Shown here piece after piece: positions 8,905-18,035 of a stretch of 56,253 bases of DNA. The notes beneath the pieces are model-generated. The model searched no databases and was not told the origin of the DNA. It saw only the letters and a program-made list of their open reading frames with translations. Made by a program: the position numbers and the translations under genes. Each line of letters begins with the position of its first letter. Positions within the stretch are counted from its first letter, which is position 1. Source of the stretch: Thermodesulfovibrionales bacterium (GTDB taxonomy: Bacteria > Nitrospirota > Thermodesulfovibrionia > Thermodesulfovibrionales > UBA9159); the NCBI GenBank assembly GCA_035686305.1, contig DASRZP010000018.1, positions 1-56,253 of the forward strand. The letters are read 5' to 3'.

Positions 8905-9066
8905 TGGTTTGCTCCTTTCTCTGGTATGAATAAATACTACCAACAGACGGGCTGTGGTGTCAATGAGTATCGCTCACATTGGGCGTGGAGGAAACGTAAA
9001 AACTATTTATTGCCTGCGGTACTCCGGACATGTGCAAGAGCACGAAACGGTCCGGATTTCAGTAAC

Positions 9067-9333
9067 CTATTGAACCTCCTCAAGTTTGACCGAAATAGTC
9101 ATCCTCTTTTCATCGCGAATTATTCCGAGGTCTATCACATCTCCAATTCTGTACTTGTCAAATTCGTTCCTCAAGTCATCATATGATGATACAGGCTTAT
9201 TGTTTACGCTTATAATGATATCGCCAAGTATTATCTCGCCCCCCCTCTGGCGCGTCCCTCTGAGACCAGCTGCCTCTGCGCTGGTCCCTTTCTGAACATT
9301 GATAATAAGAATCCCATCAATGCATTGTGTCAA
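9067..9333 (-). CDS. Orphan PDZ domain, likely remnant of an HtrA/DegP protease
   Basis: 88 codons encode just one PDZ domain (DGILIINVQKGTSAEAAGLRG, GDIIISVNNKPV, YRIGDVIDLGIIRD), which matches the C-terminal PDZ of DegP/HtrA-type serine proteases. The trypsin-like catalytic domain that should precede it is absent. The frame opens with TTG directly after an in-frame TGA and overlaps the stop of the upstream DUF2007 gene. Either a small free-standing PDZ protein translated by coupling, or a truncated protease. I favour truncation, because the frame begins within the domain's first strand and no signal peptide or ribosome site is present. Confidence 0.6.
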   Translation of the reverse strand: MTQCIDGILIINVQKGTSAEAAGLRGTRQRGGEIILGDIIISVNNKPVSSYDDLRNEFDKYRIGDVIDLGIIRDEKRMTISVKLEEVQ

Positions 9334-9575
9334 GCATCAGGGGGGCTCTCGTCGCCGGCGATCTCGCCTCTTATCACCTTTTCCGCAGTGTCCTGCTCTT
9401 CCTTCTTTACGAGGATTGTAATCTCGCCCATCTTCCCGATATTGACCGGATAGGGACTCACCTTTGAAGACCTCAGGACGACGGATATACCGCCGCTTTC
9501 GAGGAGATCCTTGATCATCTCGGCTTCAAGGGGATCGTAGGTTATAAAGACTTCAGCCCAGTCTTCATCCATCAA
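9330..9575 (-). CDS. DUF2007 family protein
   Basis: An 81-residue protein of the DUF2007 'putative signal transducing protein' type: WAEVFITYDPLEAEMIKDLLESGGI followed by an ITILVKKEEQDTAEKVI segment, a ferredoxin-like beta-alpha-beta fold. Its function is unknown. It overlaps the 3' end of the upstream lipoprotein gene by 4 nt, so the two are translationally coupled. Confidence 0.75.
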   Translation of the reverse strand: MMDEDWAEVFITYDPLEAEMIKDLLESGGISVVLRSSKVSPYPVNIGKMGEITILVKKEEQDTAEKVIRGEIAGDESPPDA

Positions 9576-10009
9576 TCATCATAAAACCTTTCGGAGACCG
9601 AGAAGTAAATCTTCCCGGCCCGCTCATAGAGCTCAGGCTCTATCTCCTCTTTTCCAAGAACGTACCGGGGCTGTGTAAGCAAGTATCCTATGGTCTTACC
9701 TTTATACAGAACGCTCTGGACGTCTACATTCCTGTAGCCTGCTCCATGCCGCATAAAAGTCATCGCATCGTCGAAGGAGCCCTTCGTCATCATTATGTTG
9801 GAAGAGAAAGGAACAACCTCTAAGTCGCTTTCAGGACTCTTCAGAAATACGGCCCTGTACTTGTTATCACTTCCGGAACTATAGACGTAGGTGATATAAC
9901 TCACCTTTGGTATAGCATCGATCATTCTGACGTCCTCCATCCGGATAGCCTGGGCACACGCTGTCGACAGGATCAAACAAAGAACGAACAAGGATTTCGG
10001 GCATTTCAT
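9572..10009 (-). CDS. Hypothetical lipoprotein
   Basis: 145 residues beginning with a signal peptide and a lipobox-like LSTAC (C18). The mature part is a soluble mixed alpha/beta domain with no motif I recognise (RAVFLKSPESDLEVVPFSS, SVLYKGKTIGYLLTQPRYVLG). It is the first gene of a three-gene minus-strand set with the DUF2007 and PDZ ORFs. Its start is 247 bp from the divergent gmhA start. Confidence 0.6.
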   Translation of the reverse strand: MKCPKSLFVLCLILSTACAQAIRMEDVRMIDAIPKVSYITYVYSSGSDNKYRAVFLKSPESDLEVVPFSSNIMMTKGSFDDAMTFMRHGAGYRNVDVQSVLYKGKTIGYLLTQPRYVLGKEEIEPELYERAGKIYFSVSERFYDD

Positions 10010-10115
10010 CGTATTCGCCTCCTTTTCAAAGTCTCTGTCTCAGCCATCCACAAGCTAACTATAACGCCTTATGGTAGCGCTGTCAAACGACGCAGGTGTA
10101 TCGCTGACTTGAACG

Positions 10116-10143
10116 TCGCAATCAGCTGTCAGGCAGGCATGGA
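10116..10143 (-). repeat. Partial copy of dispersed repeat B (reverse orientation)
   Basis: CTGTCAGGCAGGCATGGA at 10126-10143 is the reverse complement of the centre of the repeat at 46919-46957 (18 identical bases). Flanking similarity fades quickly, so this is a degenerate copy. Confidence 0.5.
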
Positions 10144-10256
10144 AGATTTTGGCAAGGATATTGACTTTAAAATGATGCATGATTTAGTCTAACAATACTG
10201 TTCATTCCACCGTCAAACGAACCATGGATGGGAAGTTCGCTGGAGATACTGTCCGG

Positions 10257-10841
10257 ATGGAAGAGAAGATACTCAAGTCCTTCGAAGAAAGCATAAGCGT
10301 AAAAGAAAAATTCATAAAGACACACCTCGGGGTGATCGTGGAAGCCTCAAAGATGATTGCTGAAGCCTTCAACGAAGGAAAGAAACTCCTTCTCTTCGGA
10401 AACGGCGGCAGCGCCACAGACGCCTCACATATGGCAGCGGAGTTTGTGAACCGTTTCAAGAAGGAGCGGCCAGGGCTTCCTGCAATGGCCCTGAACACGG
10501 ATGTTGCCGTCATCACCTCCATAGCAAATGATTACGACTATTCCGAGATCTTTGCCCGCCAGCTCAAGTGTCTTTCTGAGGAAGGAGACGTAGTCATTGC
10601 CATAAGCACGAGCGGCAGTTCAGCCAATGTGCTGAAGGCGATGGATGCAGCAAAACGAAAGAAGCTCAGAACGATTGTCTTCACGGGAGCAAAGGGCGAA
10701 AAGTTGGCTTCAAAAGGCGAGCTTGCCTTTATCGTTCCATCGGACAACACACCGCGAATACAGGAAACCCATTCCACGCTCGGCCATGTCCTCTGCCAGA
10801 TGGTGGAGGAAATACTCTTTGAGACCCATAGGAAGAGATAG
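10257..10841 (+). CDS. gmhA: D-sedoheptulose-7-phosphate isomerase
   Basis: A SIS-domain protein of 194 residues, the normal GmhA length. It converts sedoheptulose 7-phosphate to D-glycero-D-manno-heptose 7-phosphate, the first step toward ADP-heptose for the lipopolysaccharide core. The phosphosugar-binding loop FGNGGSATDASHMAAEF and the second loop ISTSGSSANVLKA are intact, as is the C-terminal TPRIQETHSTLGH helix that supplies the catalytic histidine. I prefer ATG 10257 (GGAG 11 nt upstream) over 10224, which would add 11 residues without a ribosome site. It lies 10 bp before ruvC. Confidence 0.92.
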   Translation: MEEKILKSFEESISVKEKFIKTHLGVIVEASKMIAEAFNEGKKLLLFGNGGSATDASHMAAEFVNRFKKERPGLPAMALNTDVAVITSIANDYDYSEIFARQLKCLSEEGDVVIAISTSGSSANVLKAMDAAKRKKLRTIVFTGAKGEKLASKGELAFIVPSDNTPRIQETHSTLGHVLCQMVEEILFETHRKR

Positions 10842-10851
10842 GGCCAATCGC

Positions 10852-11355
10852 TTGAAGGGTCTGCGGGTTATCGGCATTGACCCCGGAAGTCGTATCTGCG
10901 GCTACGGAATCGTAGAGTGCGAAACCGGATCCAATGGGAAGGACGGGTGCCGCTATGTAGCGTCAGGGAGGATCGAGATGTCGCCGGCTGACGCGCTCCA
11001 CGCAAGGTTGAACGATATCTATTCGGCCCTTGCCGAGATCATCAGGGAATACCGGCCCGTTGAGGCAGTCATCGAGCGTGTATTCTTCGCGAAAAGCGTA
11101 AAGGCAGCTCTGCATCTCGGCCACGCGCGAGGGGTCTCGATGCTTGCGGCGACGTCGCAGGGACTCAGGGTTTACGAATACTCTGCGCTGCAGGTGAAGA
11201 AGGCCCTTGTCGGTTACGGAAGGGCGGAAAAGAGCCAGGTCCAGGCGATGGTCAGGGCATTCCTCGATCTGAAGATCGCCCTCTCCCCTGACAGTGCGGA
11301 CGCACTCGCCCTCTCGATCTGCCACCTGAATACCGTGAAGTTCCCGAAACGGTGA
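10852..11355 (+). CDS. ruvC: Holliday junction endonuclease RuvC
   Basis: 167 residues of the RuvC resolvase, the nuclease that cleaves Holliday junctions moved by RuvAB. Catalytic acids are present: D in VIGIDPGSRICGYG, E in AVIERVFF, and the final pair in SPDSADALAL. The start appears to be TTG 10852, giving LKGLRVIGIDPG; a longer open frame upstream overlaps gmhA in another phase and is not coding. ruvC, ruvA and ruvB are consecutive. Confidence 0.93.
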   Translation: MKGLRVIGIDPGSRICGYGIVECETGSNGKDGCRYVASGRIEMSPADALHARLNDIYSALAEIIREYRPVEAVIERVFFAKSVKAALHLGHARGVSMLAATSQGLRVYEYSALQVKKALVGYGRAEKSQVQAMVRAFLDLKIALSPDSADALALSICHLNTVKFPKR

Positions 11356-11437
11356 TGGGAAATCCGTTATCAGTTATGAGTGAGAGAATACTCCTGAAAT
11401 ATGTTTCACATCGCACGGTGCGCCTCGCGGGGTCACG

Positions 11438-12037
11438 ATGATCGGGTCCCTGAGAGGAAAGCTCATATCGAAGAAGCCCGACAATGTCATTGTCGAGGCC
11501 TGCGGGGTCGGCTATCTTGTGAACCTGCCTGTGAACCTTCTCTCCTCCCTTCCTCCTGAAGGCTCTCAAGTATTTCTTTCGGTTTACACCCACGTCCGGG
11601 AGGATGCTTTACAGCTCTATGGTTTTCCCTCTGAGGACGAAAAGCGGATATTTACGACTCTCCTGGGGGTGACGGGCATAGGTCCGAAGATGGCGCTCAA
11701 TATCCTCTCGGGCGTAGCGTTAAAGGACTTTCTCCATGCCCTCGACACTGAGGATGTGGCGATGCTCTGCAGGATCCCCGGTCTCGGCAAGAAGACGGCC
11801 CACCGGCTCATCCTCGAACTGAAGGAGAAATTGCCAAAGGTCCAGGAACCGAAGGACAGAATATTCGAAGACACTCTTTCCGCCCTCGTGAACCTCGGGT
11901 ATAAGAAGTCAGAGGCCCAGGAATGCCTTGAGAGGGCGATGAAGAGGGGGTTCACAACGATAGAGGACCTGCTGAAGGAATCACTGAAATATCTCACGGG
12001 AGGAAGCGATTCGCAGCGCGGGGGGACACGAGGTTGA
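11438..12037 (+). CDS. ruvA: Holliday junction branch-migration protein RuvA
   Basis: 199 residues. The N-terminal OB fold starts [26 protein letters not shown]; the middle region has two helix-hairpin-helix motifs ([18 protein letters not shown] and [20 protein letters not shown]); and the C-terminal domain III ([19 protein letters not shown]) contacts RuvB. RuvA tetramers clamp the Holliday junction. The stop TGA overlaps the TTG start of ruvB by 3 nt. Confidence 0.95.
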   Translation: MIGSLRGKLISKKPDNVIVEACGVGYLVNLPVNLLSSLPPEGSQVFLSVYTHVREDALQLYGFPSEDEKRIFTTLLGVTGIGPKMALNILSGVALKDFLHALDTEDVAMLCRIPGLGKKTAHRLILELKEKLPKVQEPKDRIFEDTLSALVNLGYKKSEAQECLERAMKRGFTTIEDLLKESLKYLTGGSDSQRGGTRG

Positions 12038-13062
12038 AGAGGATCGACGATTCAGCTTCCGGCGGAGAGATAAGTCCGGTCAAGAGTCAGGAGGACCAGA
12101 ATTTCGAGGCTGTCATCAGGCCGAGGACCTTCGATGACTTTGTCGGCCAGGACAAGATCAAGGAGAACCTCAAGGTCTTTATCACGGCGGCGATGCAGAG
12201 GCATGAACCCCTTGACCATGTGCTCTTCGGTGGCCCGCCTGGACTGGGGAAGACGACGCTCGCCAATATCATCGCGAACGAACTGAACGTGAATATCAAG
12301 ACGACTTCCGGACCCGTGCTCGAAAGGCCCGGCGACCTCGCAGCCATCCTGACCAATCTTTCGGAGATGGATATTCTCTTCATTGATGAAATACACCGTC
12401 TGCCGAGGATCGTGGAAGAGGTCCTCTACCCTGCCATGGAGGATTATCAGCTCGATATCATCATCGGCCAGGGGCCGAATGCCAGGACCCTGAAACTCAG
12501 TCTTCCCAAATTCACCCTCATCGGCGCAACGACACGGGCAGGACTCCTCACGTCCCCGCTGCGGGACAGGTTCGGTGTCATAAACAGGCTCGAATTCTAT
12601 GGTCCCCGTGAGCTCAAGAAGATCGTCTTCCGCACCGCAGCGATCTTCTCCGTCGTGATCACCGACGAAGCAGCCCTTGAGATCGCGAGGAGATCGAGGG
12701 GAACGCCGAGGATCGCAAACAGGCTCCTAAGGAGGATAAGGGACTTTGCCCAGGTGAGGGGGAACGGTGTTATCAATATAGAAATAACGCGCCATTCCCT
12801 CGATGCCCTTGATATCGATGAGAGGGGCCTTGATGAGATGGACAGAAAATTCCTCTCGACGATCATAGAGAAATTCGGAGGAGGCCCTGTCGGCATCGAG
12901 ACGATCTCAGCGGCCCTCCGGGAAGAACGGGACACCCTCGAAGATGTGTATGAACCCTATCTGCTTCAGGAGGGCCTGATAGAGAGGACTCCCAGGGGCC
13001 GCCTCGCAACAAAACTTGCTTACAAGCACCTTGGCGCAAAAGCCCCGGAAGGTCTGTTCTGA
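12034..13062 (+). CDS. ruvB: Holliday junction branch-migration helicase RuvB
   Basis: A 342-residue AAA+ motor. Visible are the typical [18 protein letters not shown] start region, Walker [13 protein letters not shown], Walker [10 protein letters not shown], sensor [20 protein letters not shown], and the C-terminal winged helix ([13 protein letters not shown]). The start codon is TTG inside the ruvA stop, so translation is coupled. ruvCAB here is complete and uninterrupted. Confidence 0.96.
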   Translation: MKRIDDSASGGEISPVKSQEDQNFEAVIRPRTFDDFVGQDKIKENLKVFITAAMQRHEPLDHVLFGGPPGLGKTTLANIIANELNVNIKTTSGPVLERPGDLAAILTNLSEMDILFIDEIHRLPRIVEEVLYPAMEDYQLDIIIGQGPNARTLKLSLPKFTLIGATTRAGLLTSPLRDRFGVINRLEFYGPRELKKIVFRTAAIFSVVITDEAALEIARRSRGTPRIANRLLRRIRDFAQVRGNGVINIEITRHSLDALDIDERGLDEMDRKFLSTIIEKFGGGPVGIETISAALREERDTLEDVYEPYLLQEGLIERTPRGRLATKLAYKHLGAKAPEGLF

Positions 13063-13348
13063 TGGTACATGAGATTCGTTCCTGCGAGCGTTGATGCGTG
13101 AGGCGGTTCAATCCCGCAACCCGGCCTAACCCCTCTCTCCTTCTTCCGTCTTTCCCATCGTTATAGCAAAGTTTTCAGGTGTGTGTGGCAGGGGGTTGGT
13201 CCCTATATCCTTGTCAACCAGACGCCGGTCCCCGAAGCTCATGAACGACCAGGGGTAAAGGCGCTTGATATCCGTTGGTTGAATGATTTAGAATTCATTA
13301 AAAGCCTTGACTTATACGAGACAGCTTCTGATTTCAAGGAGGTGTGCC

Positions 13349-13594
13349 ATGCTTCTGAGACTCTACTTTAACGACCCGCCGGGCAGGACATGAAGTCATA
13401 TCAGTTCTGTGGTTGCAGAACTCAAGAAACGCTATACCTTCGACGTCGAGATCGTAAAGAAGACCGACACCGGCGTCGTAAAGAGAATCTTCGCGCTCAA
13501 ATTTCCCTCCGTCGAGATCGACGGCGAGAGAATTGCTGAAGCGCGGGACATCACTATTGAAGAGCTTGAACAATACATATGTCAACGTTGTTGA
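13349..13594 (+). CDS. Small thioredoxin-fold selenoprotein (in-frame TGA = Sec)
   Basis: ATG 13349 follows a near-perfect AAGGAGG site (6-nt spacing) and opens an 81-residue frame broken only by TGA at codon 15 (13391-13393). Reading that TGA as selenocysteine gives MLLRLYFNDPPGRT-U-SHISSVVAEL, a first beta strand, a redox loop with Sec where a thioredoxin/glutaredoxin fold has its active cysteine, and then helix 1. The remainder (FDVEIVKKTDTGVVKRIF, FPSVEIDGERI, ITIEELEQYI) completes a short thioredoxin-like fold. A second-strand start at GTG 13409 would lose the redox loop and has no ribosome site. A 7-bp hairpin begins 9 nt after the TGA. The motif TUSH lacks a second cysteine. Function is inferred as thiol/selenol redox; the exact family is unknown to me. 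Confidence 0.75.
13403..13422 (+). promoter_or_regulatory. Candidate bacterial SECIS hairpin
   Basis: AGTTCTG (13403-13409) pairs perfectly with CAGAACT (13416-13422). The loop is TGGTTG, or GGTT if the U-G wobble closes. The loop G's lie 18-19 nt after the TGA at 13391-13393. This fits what is known of bacterial SECIS elements: a short stem immediately downstream of the UGA, an apical loop with G at its start, inside the reading frame. Confidence 0.65.
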
Positions 13595-13639
13595 TGCTGT
13601 AACGGCAGCGAGTTATAACAGCCTGTTCGCCGCAACGCC

Positions 13640-14296
13640 ATGACCCAGATCGCACCGCATTTCCACGAAAAAAACAGCCCCAATCTCGGGAGATACAGGA
13701 TCACCGCAATGTTCTATGACCTCCTCGACCTCCCCTGGGAGTTGATGTATAAGAAGTGGAGGCCCGTCCTCGTCGAAGATGTGCGGGGGTCAGTGCTTGA
13801 GGCAGGAATCGGCACCGGGAGGAACCTGAGGTATTATCATCACAATGTGACCCTGACCGCCCTTGACCTGAGCGCAGCCATGCTGAAGCGGGCAAAGAAG
13901 CGGGCGAAGGATGCGGCCTGCAGTGTCAACTTTGTTTGTGATGATGCCTGTCTCATGAAATCCATTCCGTCAGTCCGTTATGACTGGATCATCTCGACCT
14001 TCCTCTGCTGTGTCATGCCTGAAGAACTTCAGCCCCTTGCACTTGCGCAGTTTTCCCGGGTTCTGAAACCCGGCGGACATTTCAGGCTTTTGGAAATCAT
14101 CTATTCGAAGACGCCCGCTCTGCGAAAACGGCAGGAGCTCTTTGCCAATTTTGTGGAAAAGGTCTATGGGGCTCGCTTTGATCGCAACACCCTTCACCTC
14201 GTCGAAAGCGCTCCGAGGCTGAAGGTTACCAAGACTCGCTTTCTCAAAGACGACACCTATCTGCTCATCGAGGGAATCAGGACTGCCGATGATTGA
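13640..14296 (+). CDS. Class I SAM-dependent methyltransferase
   Basis: 218 residues with the Rossmann-fold methyltransferase motifs: motif I VLEAGIGTGRNL, the acidic end of strand 2 TALDLSAAML, and motif post-I/III LKPGGHFRLLE. The ubiquinone/menaquinone methyltransferase (UbiE-like) and phosphatidylethanolamine N-methyltransferase families share this layout, so the substrate cannot be assigned. It follows the selenoprotein by 45 bp on the same strand and may be co-transcribed with it. Confidence 0.8.
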   Translation: MTQIAPHFHEKNSPNLGRYRITAMFYDLLDLPWELMYKKWRPVLVEDVRGSVLEAGIGTGRNLRYYHHNVTLTALDLSAAMLKRAKKRAKDAACSVNFVCDDACLMKSIPSVRYDWIISTFLCCVMPEELQPLALAQFSRVLKPGGHFRLLEIIYSKTPALRKRQELFANFVEKVYGARFDRNTLHLVESAPRLKVTKTRFLKDDTYLLIEGIRTADD

Positions 14297-14329
14297 GCAG
14301 CGCAAAAAGCCCATGACACGCCTCCTCCT

Positions 14330-15796
14330 CTAATCCCAGTCGAGCAGCCTCTGCTCGCCTTCAAGTTTCCGGATTCCCGTGACATCCTGGCTCACCTCCA
14401 TCGTCCCTCTGTAAAAGCCCTTTGCGTCACGCACGGCAAAGTATCTGATATGGATGAACCTGCCCTTCATCTGGATCCAGAAATCGGCAACGTCTCTCTT
14501 TCCGCTCCTGAACTCATCGAGAATCTTCTGGACTATATGGAAACTCTTTGGGGGATGGCACTTCTGGACCTTCCTCCCGATGACGCCGGGACTCCGCGGA
14601 AAGACCCTCTCTCGTGTTTGGGAATAGTAGACAATCTCATCGTTCTCATTCACAAAGGAGATGTCAACGGGCAGATGGGTAAGGAGGAGGTCCACCTGTT
14701 CGGGGGTCAGCCGGCCGGTGCTGAGACTCAGTTCCCCGGCCGCAACCGCTTTCTCTGCAGGGGAAACCTCAACAACAGGCATCCATCCCTTTTCCGGCTC
14801 GACCCAGGCATATCCGATCTCCTCTTCACCCTTTCTCACCTTAACCCAATCTCCTTCGCTCAGCATCTCCAAAGCCATGGGGAAGAGGATATGCTCTTCC
14901 TTGTAGATCATATCGATGATACTTTGCAGCAGGTACTTGATCGTCCCGTAAACCAGTGGCACCTGGAGCTCGGCAACCTGTCCCCTCGCGTACTTCAGCG
15001 TCTGGCGTACGTCGTCATGGATGGCCCACATGACCTCGGAGGGCCCGGTGATTTCGTGCAATTCGAGGACCGGGAACAACTGGTTCTCCTTTCTGAGGTA
15101 GTGGAGGTTGATATCAGACAATCGGTCTATGAGTTGAAGGAGACTCTTCCTATGCTGTCTGAAGACCTCTTTCTCAGGGGTATCACAGAGTTTCTCGAGG
15201 ACGCCCTTAATCTCCAGCACTATTCCCTCGGCAACCCTGTTCTCTTTCATGAAGGTATGGAGGGGATGTCCGGCGGGTGCGGTCGGCGCCTCCTGTTTAC
15301 CGAGAGCCTCCTTGAATACCTCAACGTGAACATCACAGAGGCGCTTAATCTCGGTCTCCGGCATACCCTCCGCCATGAGGTTCTGCTCCATCCTCGCTAT
15401 CTCCGAGGGATCGATATCCTTGATAAGCTCATGGAACCTTCTCTTCAGGACCTCCATATCAACGCCCTTATGAAGGTCCTTAATGATATCCTTTAAGATC
15501 TCTTGCCGTGCCTCGGCGCCTGAAACCGCTCCGACCTCCTCTCCGACTTCTCTCGCAACAGTGACCCGCTCTCCCGTCTTTGCCTTGATTTCAGCGGCGA
15601 TCTCGGCAAGCAACTCGTTGAGTTCAATTCCCCCTATGGCGGCAACATGGGACAAAGGGGCCACCTTCCCTACCGTCTTTCTCATCACCGTACTCTGCAA
15701 CATCTTGAACTTCGGCGACCTGTTGACGAAAAAGTCCATCAAGAAGGGATAATCCTTTAAGAGGTCATCGATCTTTGTCTTCCCACTCAGTTCCAT
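14330..15796 (-). CDS. DUF1858-DUF438-hemerythrin-PAS protein
   Basis: 488 residues in four modules: DUF1858 (about 1-75, IDDLLKDYPFLMDFFVNRSPKFKML), DUF438 (about 95-165), a hemerythrin-like four-helix bundle (about 175-320, with HRKSLLQLIDRL, HYLRKENQLFPVLELH, IHDDVRQTL and KEEHILFPMALEML), and a C-terminal PAS domain (about 365-485, ending YFAVRDAKGFYRGTMEVSQDVT). The histidine/glutamate pattern suggests a diiron site that could sense O2 or NO, with the PAS as a further sensor. Proteins with this architecture are common in anaerobes. It has no output domain of its own. It converges on the methyltransferase gene. Confidence 0.85.
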   Translation of the reverse strand: MELSGKTKIDDLLKDYPFLMDFFVNRSPKFKMLQSTVMRKTVGKVAPLSHVAAIGGIELNELLAEIAAEIKAKTGERVTVAREVGEEVGAVSGAEARQEILKDIIKDLHKGVDMEVLKRRFHELIKDIDPSEIARMEQNLMAEGMPETEIKRLCDVHVEVFKEALGKQEAPTAPAGHPLHTFMKENRVAEGIVLEIKGVLEKLCDTPEKEVFRQHRKSLLQLIDRLSDINLHYLRKENQLFPVLELHEITGPSEVMWAIHDDVRQTLKYARGQVAELQVPLVYGTIKYLLQSIIDMIYKEEHILFPMALEMLSEGDWVKVRKGEEEIGYAWVEPEKGWMPVVEVSPAEKAVAAGELSLSTGRLTPEQVDLLLTHLPVDISFVNENDEIVYYSQTRERVFPRSPGVIGRKVQKCHPPKSFHIVQKILDEFRSGKRDVADFWIQMKGRFIHIRYFAVRDAKGFYRGTMEVSQDVTGIRKLEGEQRLLDWD

Positions 15797-16096
15797 CTCT
15801 TCCTCCCGGACGTTATTCAGTGCTGATCAGACCCTTTGTGCCTTTCAGAAAGAGTCAGCGGATCTCACTCACTTGAATTGTATCGAAGAACCTGCTGAAA
15901 GGCAACAGAGAGAATACCGTGGCCATTTAACCCATCTGATAGAGCGCCTGTCTTTGTTGTACAATAGTCTCATAGACTAACCTTCACGTTGCATAACACT
16001 ACCTTCTCCGGGAAGGCGGGCACGCACAGGGCTTCGATCTATTCCTGCTTGACCGTTGTTTGCAACATTAAGGTAAATGTTTCCTGGAGGGATAGG
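15797..16096. other. Intergenic region carrying a copy of repeat B
   Basis: Three hundred bases between divergently transcribed genes. It holds the short repeat at 16027-16066. I see no RNA gene and no promoter clear enough to report. Confidence 0.5.
16027..16066 (+). repeat. Dispersed repeat B, copy 1
   Basis: CAGGGCTTCGATC..., about 40 bp, matching 34113-34152 and 46919-46957 with several substitutions (the most diverged of the three longer copies). It lies just upstream of the HD-domain gene. Confidence 0.65.
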
Positions 16097-16720
16097 ATGA
16101 AAAGGATTGCGAATTTCTTATTCGAGGCTGGGATGCTTAAGCGCACGCCAAGGACCGGCTTCCAGTTCCTCGGTTCCGGTGCTGAATCGGTCGCGGAGCA
16201 TATCTTCAGGACGGTCTATATCGGTTACACCCTCGGCCATCTTGCAAAGGACGTTGACACAGACAGACTCATCAAGATCTGCCTCTTCCATGATCTCTCT
16301 GAAGCGAGGACGGGCGACCTGAATTATGTGAACAAGAAATATGTGACTGCTGATGAGGAAAGGGCCGTTCATGACCTTGCAGACACATTGCCCTTTGGCG
16401 ACGAGATCAGAGAACTGATCACGGAGTTTATGGAAGGGGAAAGCCTCGAGGCCCGCCTTGCTTACGATGCAGACCAACTCGAAATCATCCTTGCTCTGAA
16501 GGAATACAAAGACCTCGGCAATACCTATGCCGACGAATGGCTCTCTTTCGCCGTCAGGCGTCTTAAAACGGACACGGCAAAGGAGCTCGCAGAGACGATC
16601 CTCGAGACAGACTCTTCCCTCTGGTGGTTTTCCGACAAGGGCGACTGGTGGATCAGAGGGGGCAAGGAAGGAAAGAAGAGCGGATCAGCAAAAAAGGCAA
16701 AAAAAAAGACCAACAAATAA
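16097..16720 (+). CDS. HD-domain phosphohydrolase (YfbR/HDDC2-like nucleotidase)
   Basis: 207 residues with the metal-binding HD signature: AEHIFRTVYIGYTL, CLFHDLSEARTGDLN, and AYDADQLEII. This is the arrangement of the YfbR/HDDC2 family of 5'-deoxynucleotidases, which dephosphorylate deoxynucleoside monophosphates. ATG 16097 was chosen for the GGAGG just upstream; a longer frame to 15989 runs through the repeat and is not supported. The C-terminal tail is a lysine-rich, low-complexity extension (GSAKKAKKKTNK). Confidence 0.8.
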   Translation: MKRIANFLFEAGMLKRTPRTGFQFLGSGAESVAEHIFRTVYIGYTLGHLAKDVDTDRLIKICLFHDLSEARTGDLNYVNKKYVTADEERAVHDLADTLPFGDEIRELITEFMEGESLEARLAYDADQLEIILALKEYKDLGNTYADEWLSFAVRRLKTDTAKELAETILETDSSLWWFSDKGDWWIRGGKEGKKSGSAKKAKKKTNK

Positions 16721-16814
16721 ATCACAGAGTCACAAGGGAACAAAGAACAAAGACTCCGCCTCGTCACCCACCTGTTCAGTCCACAAATGTCGAGACCATG
16801 GGAAAACGATTTGG

Positions 16815-18035
16815 TTAGGCTGCCCGAAGGGTCTTCGTCAACCTATCGGCAACAGCGTCAATAAACTCTTCAGTGAGCGCGTATTTGTCCACTTTCGGTT
16901 CGGCAATGAGCATGAGATCCTTTGTCATGATCCCGCTCTCGACGGTCTCGATAACGGCCTTCTCGATGGTACCGGCAAAACGGACAACCTCGGGGGTATT
17001 GTCGAGTTCACCCCTCTTCACAAGCGCGCCGGTCCACGCAAAGATCGTCGCGATGGAGTTCGTCGAGGTAGGATTCCCCTTCAGGTGCTCATAGTAATGT
17101 CTCTGCACGGTGCCATGGGCCGCCTCAAACTCATACTTTCCGTCGGGAGAGACGAGTACCGAAGTCATGAGTCCGAGGCTCCCAAAGCCCGTCGCTACCA
17201 TATCGGACATCACGTCGCCGTCATAATTCATACACGCCCACATCATCCCGCCCTCAGATTTTATGATCTGCGCGACGGCGTCGTCGATTAGGAAATAACG
17301 GTACCGGATACCCTTCTTCTCGAACTCCAGCCTGACCTTCTCGACCTCTTCTCCGAAGACATCGCGGAAAAACCCGTGGTACTGTTTCGAGATCGTGTCC
17401 TTTGTCCCGAACCAGAGATCGATCTTCTCGCTGAGGGCATAATTGATGCAAGCCTTCGCAAAGCTCCTGATGGAAGACTCCGTGTTGTGCATGCCCATGA
17501 CGACGCCGCGGCCCTTGAAAGCGCAGACCTTTACGGATTTCTTCCCATCCCCCTTTTCAGGAGTAAAAACGAGTTCAGCGGTGCCAGGCACGTCGACGAC
17601 GAACTCGGCACTCTTGTAAATATCACCATAGGCGTGACGCCCGATGATTATCGGTTTCTTCCACCTGCTCACCGCGGGAGGAATATTCTTTATGATGATC
17701 GGCTTCCTGAATACCGTGCCGTCCATGATCGAACGTATCGTGGCATTGGGGCTCTTCCATTGCTCTTTCAGACCATATTCCCTGACCCTGGCTTCGTTCG
17801 GCGTAATCGTCGCACACTTCACTCCTATGCCTATCTCCTTCGTCGCCTCGGCCGCCTCCACCGTAACCTTGTCATCGGTATCGTCACGGTGTTTGATACC
17901 CAGGTCATAATAACGGAGATCAACGTCGAGGAAGGGCGTGATAAGCTTCGCCTTTATTGAATGCCAGATGATTCTCGTCATCTCGTCGCCGTCCATCTCG
18001 ACGATGGGATTCTTCACTCTCAGTTTCGTAAACAG
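16815..18035 (-). CDS. icd: NADP-dependent isocitrate dehydrogenase (eukaryote-type)
   Basis: About 406 residues of the homodimeric eukaryote-like NADP-IDH subfamily: [16 protein letters not shown] near the start, [28 protein letters not shown] (substrate loop), [22 protein letters not shown] (metal aspartates) and [12 protein letters not shown]. It oxidatively decarboxylates isocitrate to 2-oxoglutarate, making NADPH. The start is odd: the family's initiator aligns near TTT 18032, with no ATG, GTG or TTG there. An AAAGGAGG site at 18040-18046 is followed after 4 nt by CTG 18035, which I take as the start. GTG 18017 is too far from the site and would trim the first strand. It lies 37 bp downstream of the thioredoxin reductase gene. 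Confidence 0.92.
   Translation of the reverse strand: MFTKLRVKNPIVEMDGDEMTRIIWHSIKAKLITPFLDVDLRYYDLGIKHRDDTDDKVTVEAAEATKEIGIGVKCATITPNEARVREYGLKEQWKSPNATIRSIMDGTVFRKPIIIKNIPPAVSRWKKPIIIGRHAYGDIYKSAEFVVDVPGTAELVFTPEKGDGKKSVKVCAFKGRGVVMGMHNTESSIRSFAKACINYALSEKIDLWFGTKDTISKQYHGFFRDVFGEEVEKVRLEFEKKGIRYRYFLIDDAVAQIIKSEGGMMWACMNYDGDVMSDMVATGFGSLGLMTSVLVSPDGKYEFEAAHGTVQRHYYEHLKGNPTSTNSIATIFAWTGALVKRGELDNTPEVVRFAGTIEKAVIETVESGIMTKDLMLIAEPKVDKYALTEEFIDAVADRLTKTLRAA

Noticed and set aside
13085-13130. T-arm-like segment (GCGGTTCAATCCCGC) suggesting a tRNA
   Set aside because: No acceptor, D-arm or anticodon stem could be paired around it.
13180-13200. Possible sigma54 promoter (TGGCAG...TTGG)
   Set aside because: The spacing between the two boxes is one base short of the -24/-12 consensus and the -12 box lacks GC.
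13183-13371. Plus-strand open frame of 62 codons before the small selenoprotein gene
   Set aside because: No ribosome site, no recognisable content, and it overlaps the well-supported ATG 13349 and its AAGGAGG site in another frame.
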